Below the pieces are notes generated by a model. That model was given only the letters and a program-made list of their open reading frames with translations. It made no database searches and was not told where the DNA came from. Both the position numbers and the translations under genes were made by a program. From positions 551,654 through 562,627 of the forward strand of contig ML976702.1 of assembly GCA_010015655.1 (NCBI GenBank): 10,974 nucleotides of DNA, read 5' to 3'. This DNA comes from Bimuria novae-zelandiae CBS 107.79. Taxonomy: Eukaryota; Ascomycota; Dothideomycetes; Pleosporales; Didymosphaeriaceae. This document shows, piece by piece, positions 1 to 5,340 of the stretch (position 1 is the stretch's first letter; the number at the start of each line of letters is the position of its first letter).

Positions 1-1259
1 ATGTCTTGGAGCAATTGCTCCTGCAACTGCTGTTCGGTGTCCTGCTCTTCTGCAGTTTGCTGGTTATCCTGCGCATCCTGCGCGCCTGTGTCGAAGATTT
101 CCTCGCCTTCCTCCTGCTGAGGCGGCGCTTTCTGCTGTGCCTGTTGCGGCTGTATAACAGAGAATGAGCTGTACGCAGCAAACCTCTGATCATGACTGAC
201 TGACGCCTTTCCGTCATCAAGCTTTATTGGCTCGTCTGCCTTCTTTATGCTTATCCCATCTCTTACAAGGATATTACTAATTTTCTTGACTTGCTCTAGG
301 TCCTTTAAGGCCTCCATGACCTTGGCTTGCGTGGCCTGTACTAGTCGGAAGTTCTTTGGTTTCTTCGGATGGTCTGGGACTAGGTACCAGCAGTCCTTGT
401 ACCAGTGTCGGCTTCCACAGATACACTCTGGTTTTCCCTTTGGCGATCGTTCTTTCTGTTCTTGGCTTTGTTGTGCTGAAACGCCTAGTGTAGCAAACGT
501 TCCGGGTGAAGCCGTAGTAAGTCCGATTCGTCGATAATACATCCTGAATTGGGCAACATAGTCCGCTAGAGATTGAATCTCATCCGTTTTCCCAATAGTT
601 TCTTTTAGAATAAGGTCGTGGTGTGATGCAGCGGCCCACTCAGGAGCAATTGTTCTGACAACTGCCAGAAAATCGTCTTGGGCTCGATAGCCCGTCGTCT
701 CAGGAAGGTCTACCTCCCTGCATTGATTTGTAATGTAAATCCAGTCATCAAGCCATTGTTCAAGGTTGCGGCTTTAAGGCTTCTCCTGCAGAGCGCGGTA
801 TTTAGTTACCAGCTCTCTGCTGCGTGCAGCTGCGGTTAGTGCAAGCTGCTGCTTAAGCGCGATCAATCGATCATAGACGTCGTCTTTTCCATTGATCAGG
901 TAGAGGTGGCGAGTCGCGATGGTGCGACTAATTTCCATAAGAAGCTCGCCTTCTCTCCGCTTCAGGTTTGTATATTCTGTTCTCTCGTATCTCCAGTCGT
1001 GAAGGAGATCGCTGTACATCGCCTGCTAGCCTGCATCTAACTAGCTAATCGCAGTTGCTCCAGCCTTAATAGCGCTGGGCAATGGTTTCGTGGGTTCAAT
1101 GAGCTTCAGTAGCTCATCCTTCGGCTTTGAGATGTCGCAGTATTTCCAGATACCGTCTACGACAGCCTTCTCTCGTCGTAGCTGGAACCATGACTCCCAA
1201 TCTGCTAGTCTATCCAGTATAACAGTCACGCGTGTGACTCCTTGGTCGCTGAGCGACAT
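1..1259 (-). pseudogene. copia A gag (nucleocapsid polyprotein), three in-frame stops, open at the left edge
   Basis: Gag packages element RNA into cytoplasmic virus-like particles. The frame starts at the ATG at 1257-1259 and stays in one frame for 419 codons to position 3. It is broken by TAG at 1041-1043, TAG at 1026-1028 and TAA at 774-776; all three fit CAG or CAA (Gln) with C changed to T before A. Residues 1-72 resemble the copia Gag N-terminus (WESWFQLRREK near residue 21). The middle is helical and charged (LHDWRYERTEYTNLKRREGE). The zinc knuckle CICGSRHWYKDC (residues 279-290, bases 390-425) has the C-x-C-x3-H-x4-C spacing I associate with fungal copia. The tail (bases 3-180) is rich in Gln and Glu. 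No protease motif is reached before the edge. Copia identity rests on the knuckle type, the half-tRNA primer site and the LTR; no pol is visible for this copy. Confidence 0.8.
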
Positions 1260-1303
1260 CGTGATAGCGACACCACTTTATGGCTGTCGTCTATATCAGG
1301 TCT

Positions 1304-1375
1304 TCGACGCCAATGCTACGGCGATCGACAATAAGGTCTCCGATACCGACGTTACGGCTATCGACAATAAGGTCT
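1304..1375 (-). repeat. 36-bp tandem repeat in the copia A leader
   Basis: Two full 36-bp units lie end to end (1340-1375 and 1304-1339, read on the minus strand). Each starts AGACCTTATTGTCGAT and they differ at a few positions. A third, decayed unit begins AGACCTGATA at 1303. The AGACCT starts are spaced exactly 36 and 36 bases apart. The repeat sits between the primer-binding site and the gag start codon, so it would be in the 5' untranslated RNA. A role in packaging, dimerisation or translation is possible but is only inference. Confidence 0.8.
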
Positions 1376-1418
1376 GTATAAAGAATAACAAATGAACTTA
1401 GTAATTGTCAATTGCAAG

Positions 1419-1437
1419 TGCAATCCGGGCTCATAAC
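1419..1437 (-). other. primer-binding site: half-tRNA type, initiator tRNA-Met anticodon arm
   Basis: The plus strand reads ccgggctcataac at 1425-1437. This is the anticodon stem and loop of eukaryotic initiator tRNA-Met (GGGCUCAUAAC, with anticodon CAU). The minus-strand element RNA is therefore complementary to it, starting with GTTATGAGCCC directly after the last base of the LTR (1438). Drosophila copia is known to be primed by the 5' half of initiator tRNA-Met cut in the anticodon loop, and this site has the same geometry. The match weakens left of 1425, though an AAG/TGC-like remnant continues to about 1415. Confidence 0.8.
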
Positions 1438-1500
1438 TGTGTGCGTACCACAGCAGGAGGCGAACTGGGTTGATTACTATCTGATAGAAGTCGGAGTGGC

Positions 1501-1506
1501 TATATA
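1501..1506 (-). promoter_or_regulatory. TATA-like box of the copia A LTR
   Basis: TATATA (minus-strand context CATGTATATAGCC) lies in the middle of the LTR, about 65 bases before the primer-binding site. This is where the promoter of the genomic RNA is expected. The call is by position and composition only. Confidence 0.5.
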
Positions 1507-1521
1507 CATGAAGTGGAGTAT

Positions 1522-1580
1522 CTAGAAGATTCTAGATCAGCAGGGTCACATGACTGTGTGACGACATAGTAGAATATTCT
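1522..1580 (-). promoter_or_regulatory. two heat-shock-element-like sites upstream of the TATA box
   Basis: Two copies of the form nGAAnnTTCn occur in U3: aGAAgaTTCt (1524-1533) and aGAAtaTTCt (1571-1580). Both sit in TCTAGAA...TTCTAGA-like palindromic settings. They are on the promoter-distal side of the TATA box. Head-to-head GAA/TTC units are the core of heat shock factor sites, but classic elements have three or more units in phase, and these two pairs are about 47 bases apart. They are candidate stress-response sites only. Confidence 0.35.
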
Positions 1581-1779
1581 AGAGTTGTGATGTTGGCTAA
1601 CATTAATACTAACTAACTAATATAACTAGCTTAGTAGACCTGACCCTAATAATGCAGGCGATAATAAAACAGATTAAGATATTATAAAAAACCTTTTAGT
1701 AGGCTCAGCAGGCTTAATAGGAAGCCTTTTAGTAGTCTCTTTAATAGATATAGGCTTAGTATTAAGCTAATATAAAAGT

Positions 1780-2640
1780 TTTACGCAAGAAGCTTATCGT
1801 GTCTAAAAAGTCTATTTACTTTACTAACTTCTTTACGTTAACCTTAGCTAAGGAGTTATTAAAGCCCTTTATAACGCTATCTAATAATAGCTTAATAACT
1901 ATAAAGATAGTGTACTTAAGCGACTAACTACTTAACCTACCTATATTTACTAGTAAGAAGAAGGACTTACCTCTATTTATCTCTTAATTATATATAAAGC
2001 TAGAGAGTAATACTAACTAATACTTAACTAAACGCGCTAAGCTAATATACGCGTACTTATAACTTAACTATAACTTTATAACGCTCGTAGATCTACTAAT
2101 AGGATCTAATATAGCTATTATAGAGAAGCTAATCGCCTTCCTCCGCGCTACGTACAATAATCTAAATAGAACGCTATCTACCTAGAGTAAGCTAGATAAC
2201 TTTAAGTAAAAAAAGTACCCTTTCCTTAGCCATTTTACTAAATTTTAATGCCTTATAGTAGATACTAATTTAAATAAGAAAGCGTAGATTAATATCTTAT
2301 ACTACTTACTATCTAATAACTTTTAATACGTAATAGTAGGAGCTAAAATCTTATCTAATATTAATAAATATGCTAACCTAATTACGTAATATAATAACGA
2401 CCTCTAATACCTGCTTACCCGCCCGACCCACTAATTAAACTACACGTATAGGGACACGACTCTAAAATAGTAGCTTAACCTAGACATAATAGAGATTAAT
2501 ATATTATCGCGCGCGACTCTATCAGCGCAGAAGAAGGACTAATACCAACGGAAAGAACTGTGCTTCACCTGCAGCGCCTATAGACATATAGCTAAGGAGT
2601 GCCCTGAGAAGACACAGATACAGACTATAGATTAAAAGGG
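1780..2640 (+). pseudogene. G1 gag remnant with intact CCHC zinc knuckle
   Basis: This is the capsid and nucleocapsid part of a fungal Ty3/gypsy Gag. One frame can be followed from about 1930 to 2640 through many stops (TAA at 1985, TAG in STxSKLD near 2190, and others). Recognisable stretches are FTSKKKDLPLFIS, the capsid-like KLIYAYL, AFLRATYNNLNR, and the RSKLD-type motif read here as SKLDNFK. The zinc knuckle at 2561-2602 is CFTCSAYRHIAKEC, a perfect C-x2-C-x4-H-x4-C. The start of the protein cannot be placed. Every visible lesion is a substitution of C-to-T or G-to-A type. It cannot be translated as it stands. Confidence 0.75.
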
Positions 2641-2859
2641 CTCTCTAGGTCGATGCGCGTTATTACCTAGATTAGATATATTATTAGGTATAAGCTCCCG
2701 CTCCCTATCTTAATTACGCTTATAATAACAACGCTTATCGCGAAGAAAAGCATAGTCCTAAAAATAAGTTACTTAATAGGACTACGCTAGATACAAGTCT
2801 TACTAAATTTATAGACTTATCTATTGGGTAGAACCTAGGAAATATAAATTAATATCTTT

Positions 2860-3079
2860 ATATAATTTAGTAAGGTAGCGCTAAACAATTAATAATTACC
2901 TTAATTAATACTAAAGCTATAAAATATAGGTTTATCTATTAAGACCTTACGCGTAACTTAAACCTATATCTATAGTTACTACCCTTTATTATATAGCCTA
3001 CTAGATTTAATAAATAACAACTTAATAATAGACAGATTACGTATATAGCTAGTGTACGTCTTCTTTATTAGAACTATAG
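2860..3079 (+). pseudogene. G1 retropepsin (aspartic protease) remnant, cut by G2
   Basis: In a different frame from gag (codons start at 2898) the sequence reads LINTKAIKYRFIY, then a stop, then DLTRNLNLYL, and later NNRQITYIASV. This follows the fungal gypsy protease pattern LIDSGA...FI...DLA...LP...G.ITHIA. The catalytic Asp is now Asn (AAT at 2907-2909) and the Gly of D-S/T-G is Lys, so the active site is gone. The frame breaks at 3079 where the G2 LTR begins. The stretch between gag and protease (about 2640-2860) has no motif I can name. Confidence 0.65.
3075..3079. repeat. candidate target-site duplication of G2 (left copy)
   Basis: The five bases tatag sit directly left of the G2 LTR start (TGTGACGG at 3080). 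LTR elements usually duplicate 4-6 bases. The right copy would be beyond the window, so this is positional only. Confidence 0.3.
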
Positions 3080-3131
3080 TGTGACGGCCTGGCATGCCGG
3101 CAGGACACATGACCTCGCGTAAGAGGCGCGA

Positions 3132-3185
3132 CTGCCTCACGCCTGGGTGCAGCTGCCTTACGCCTGGGCGCAGCTACCCACGCAC
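3132..3185 (+). repeat. 21-bp tandem repeat in G2 U3
   Basis: Units at 3132-3152 and 3153-3173 differ at only two positions: CTGCCTCACGCCTGGGTGCAG and CTGCCTTACGCCTGGGCGCAG. A decayed partial third unit (CTACCCACGCAC) follows at 3174-3185. The repeat lies upstream of the TATA-like box. Repeats in U3 often act as promoter elements; here that is inference. Confidence 0.8.
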
Positions 3186-3234
3186 CTAGTGTAGCTATCT
3201 CGGATAGATAGATGTTCCGTGCCGAGCGGCAGCG

Positions 3235-3242
3235 CATAAAAG
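3235..3242 (+). promoter_or_regulatory. TATA-like box of the G2 LTR
   Basis: The sequence cataaaag follows the GC-rich repeat block and comes before the point where AT-rich, RIPped sequence resumes. Called by position and composition only. Confidence 0.4.
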
Positions 3243-3322
3243 CGCCGTAGGCCTGTGTACCTACAGTCTCCTTATCTTAGTGTAGCTAAAATAGAGCTAA
3301 CCTACCTTATCTACTCTCTTAA

Positions 3323-3833
3323 TGCAGGAGCCTGTGCCCGTCCTTATATTATACTAAGATCTCTTTACTTAGCTAAAGATAGTAATAAAATATTAAGTTA
3401 AACTGCTTAATCTGCCTGCGCGCACGACTTAATAACAACTACCTTAAAAAATCTACTATATAACTACGCTAAGCTATTAATTTATTATAAAGTATAATTA
3501 CCTGCAATAAGAGGTCTTAATACTACTAAGCAACGTACTGCTTAAAGGGAGTTAAAGGACGTAGTTTAAAAATAGCACGCCGTAGCTAGCTAGGTGAGCT
3601 AATTAGCCTGCCGCCCTTTACTTAACGAACGTGCTATATAGGCAACCTACTACTTACGTAAAGAGGGCTATAAGAGCCCTAGCCTCTATAAGAGAGGAAC
3701 CTATCCCTACTAACTATCCTAAGCACTACCTACTCGCCTTCTCCTTACTAGAGAACTAATAACTAGCTACTCTACTCGTAGTATTAATAAAATAACACTA
3801 AAACACCTATTTATAGCGTTAGTCTTAGAAAAG
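3323..3833 (+). other. G2 leader region, no recognisable motif
   Basis: About 510 bases between the presumed LTR and the first gag-like codons. It is AT-rich with dense stops in all frames. It probably holds the primer-binding site, the untranslated leader and perhaps the first Gag codons, but I see no motif that fixes any of these. Confidence 0.4.
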
Positions 3834-3836
3834 GAG

Positions 3837-5340
3837 ATGCTGGGCAGCGCGTACGACCTATCCAAGCCCTTTATCTACTAAGAACACGAAATCTAGAGCT
3901 ATGGCTCTATTACTAAGGAAAACCATAATTAAGACACTTCCTTAAAACTTGCTTATATCTAGCAAAGTATTAATAAGGACCTCTTACAACCTCCCTAGCT
4001 ACCTATATTTACTAGTAATAACCTAATTACTACAACGCTAAAGGCCGTGATTAAGCATTTTAGGCAGGAACTAGTAAAGATTACTATAGAGCTAGTTAGC
4101 TAGCTACTTCTTTATAGTGTGGAGCGATAATAACTATATATATACCACTAGATCGCTACTAATGCCTTGGCTAAAGGCGAAGGGCTACATAGAGCCCTTA
4201 TTTAAGCGTAGTAAAAGATAGATAGGTTAGAAGCCTAACTTACTAAACAGGCTATAGCAGGCTCTACCCCTAATACACTAGTAACTTAATCTTATATAAC
4301 TAAATTCTAAATCCTCCTTTAGACTCTAAGCTAGAGCGTCCCCTCCGCTAATAACCCGCTAAGCTCTAAGTCTGGCAAGCCTAATAACTTATGTTTTTCG
4401 CGCTTATCACTGTTTAAGCCTATTACTTATTTATATACACGCTCTTTAGGCGCAAGCTAGCGCTTAATTAAGTTTCTAGACCCTCTGCTACTCTTAGACG
4501 GCAAGACAACTACGACCTTTAAGCACTAGAGGGCCTATATAGAGAACAAACTTTAGTCTAACCACGATTAGTTTGTAGAAGAGACTTTAGAGGATACCTA
4601 AGAGCATATCATAGCATATATAACTACACGCATAGAGGATCCCGCCCGTAACTAACTTATAACTTTAATTAGAGCTCTACGAGACAGTGGCGAATGCATT
4701 AATAGCGAATTTATAATAGATATAATAGAGCAAGCTTTTGGCGACCCACACAAGGAGAAAAAGACCTATTAGGCATTTATCTAGCTATGCCTCCACTTTA
4801 TAGCTAAGTTTACTAGCTTCTAAGTAGACTTCTTTCGCCTTACGACGCAACGCAAGCTACCTGCTAACTAATAAGTTAAAGAGTTTTATAAGAAGCTTAT
4901 AGATTAACTCTATATAAATATGGGCTATAATATTTGTTGCCTTAAGGATAATTACTCTAAGTTTATTAACATCGCCCGCGATCTCGCACGAGAGGTAGTA
5001 ATTATAGACTCTTAAGTTATAGCGCGCGCCGAATAAGAATCTTAAAAAAAGGCTACTCCTACCTTAGCCACTAGGTCTCGTAAGTACGCTTTAATACTAG
5101 CGCAGCCCCTTACTTATATATAGCTAACGCGCGCCGCCACTATAGCTCTAAGTAGCTAACTTACCTGCTACTATTATAAAAAGTTAGGATATATTACTTA
5201 AGACTACCTAAATAGCCCTGTTAATTAGAAAGCGTTAGAGGCCAGCGATTTAGCACTACAAGCTAATAAAGAGATATACTATAAGACTAAGAATAGAGGC
5301 TTCCTCTCTTCTAATAAGGAATTAGGAAAAGTATTACTCT
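3837..5340 (+). pseudogene. G2 gag remnant, CCHC knuckle destroyed
   Basis: The frame beginning with ATG at 3837 (EMLGSAYDLSK) can be followed with many TAG/TAA stops to the nucleocapsid. The start is the first Met in this frame near recognisable protein, not a proven start. A coiled-coil-like stretch with alternating Lys, Glu and Leu lies near 4190-4250 (IDRLEA...TKQA). Capsid-like sequence follows: FLDPLLLLDGKTTTTFKH, RIEDPARN, EQAFGDPHKEKKTY, FYKKLID, typical of fungal gypsy Gag (the FxDPxxExKA-like turn). The knuckle at 5166-5207 reads CYYYKKLGYIT*DYL. Against C-x2-C-x4-H-x4-C only the first Cys remains; the second Cys, the His and the last Cys are all Tyr (TAT or TAC). RNA binding through this motif would be lost. 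The gag end is not certain and overlaps the start of the pol frame. Confidence 0.75.

Larger units (their letters stand above)
1..1602 (-). mobile_element. Ty1/copia retrotransposon A, 5' part (continues off the left edge)
   Basis: Read on the minus strand, the parts come in the order expected for the 5' end of a copia element. These are an LTR with TG...CA ends, a primer-binding site touching the LTR, an untranslated leader of about 178 bases, then gag with a CCHC zinc knuckle. Protease, integrase and reverse transcriptase should lie left of position 1. The right end borders heavily RIPped gypsy DNA from 1603 on. The five bases after the LTR, ttaat (1603-1607), are the expected position of a target-site duplication, but the partner copy is outside the window. 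This element carries many intact CpA dinucleotides and only three stops, so it seems the youngest or least RIPped element here. Confidence 0.85.
1438..1602 (-). repeat. copia A 5' LTR, 165 bp
   Basis: On the minus strand the LTR starts TGTTAGCCAACA and ends GTACGCACACA, so the ends are TGT...ACA. The inner boundary is fixed by the primer-binding site touching it. The outer boundary is fixed by the change to AT-rich gypsy sequence at 1603. A TATA-like stretch (TGTATATAGC) lies about 95 bases from the outer end. The first 12 bases are nearly self-complementary. An inverted repeat GTCACA/TGTGAC (1545-1562) lies in U3. The second LTR, needed to confirm the ends, is outside the window. Confidence 0.75.
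1603..3079 (+). mobile_element. Ty3/gypsy retrotransposon G1, gag-protease part, heavily RIPped
   Basis: This AT-rich plus-strand remnant has gypsy-type Gag homology, an intact CCHC knuckle and a decayed retropepsin, in that order. The left end is cut by the copia A LTR and the right end by the G2 LTR. No LTR, reverse transcriptase or integrase of this copy is in the window. Stops are frequent and mostly TAG or TAA at places where related proteins have Gln or Trp. The first 180 bases (1603 to about 1780) hold no motif I recognise; they may be leader or the start of gag. Confidence 0.75.
3080..3322 (+). repeat. G2 5' LTR (right end uncertain)
   Basis: It starts TGTGACGGCCTGG, a typical fungal gypsy LTR start, at the point where G1 homology stops. 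The first ~185 bases are GC-rich and contain the near-palindrome around GGCATGCC (3090-3097), 21-bp tandem repeats, a hairpin CTATC/GATAG (3195-3207) and a TATA-like cataaaag (3235-3242). Transcription should begin some 25 bases after that, so R and U5 must extend past about 3265. I could not fix the inner end; a primer site altered by RIP near 3320-3334 is one weak option. No second LTR is available for comparison. Confidence 0.5.

Noticed and set aside
247..537. Plus-strand open frame of 96 codons
   Set aside because: It is antisense to the copia A gag zinc-knuckle region, where the minus frame gives clear homology.
1090..1395. Plus-strand open frame of 101 codons
   Set aside because: It is antisense to the gag start and runs through the 36-bp leader repeat; the repeated TAIDNKV peptide is only a product of that repeat.
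1419..1437. A tRNA-Met gene
   Set aside because: Only the anticodon arm matches; there is no acceptor, D or T arm, and its place next to an LTR end makes it a primer site.
3049..3237. Minus-strand open frame with repeated PRR/AAPRRKA peptide
   Set aside because: It is a by-product of the GC-rich 21-bp tandem repeat in the G2 LTR and crosses the LTR border into G1.
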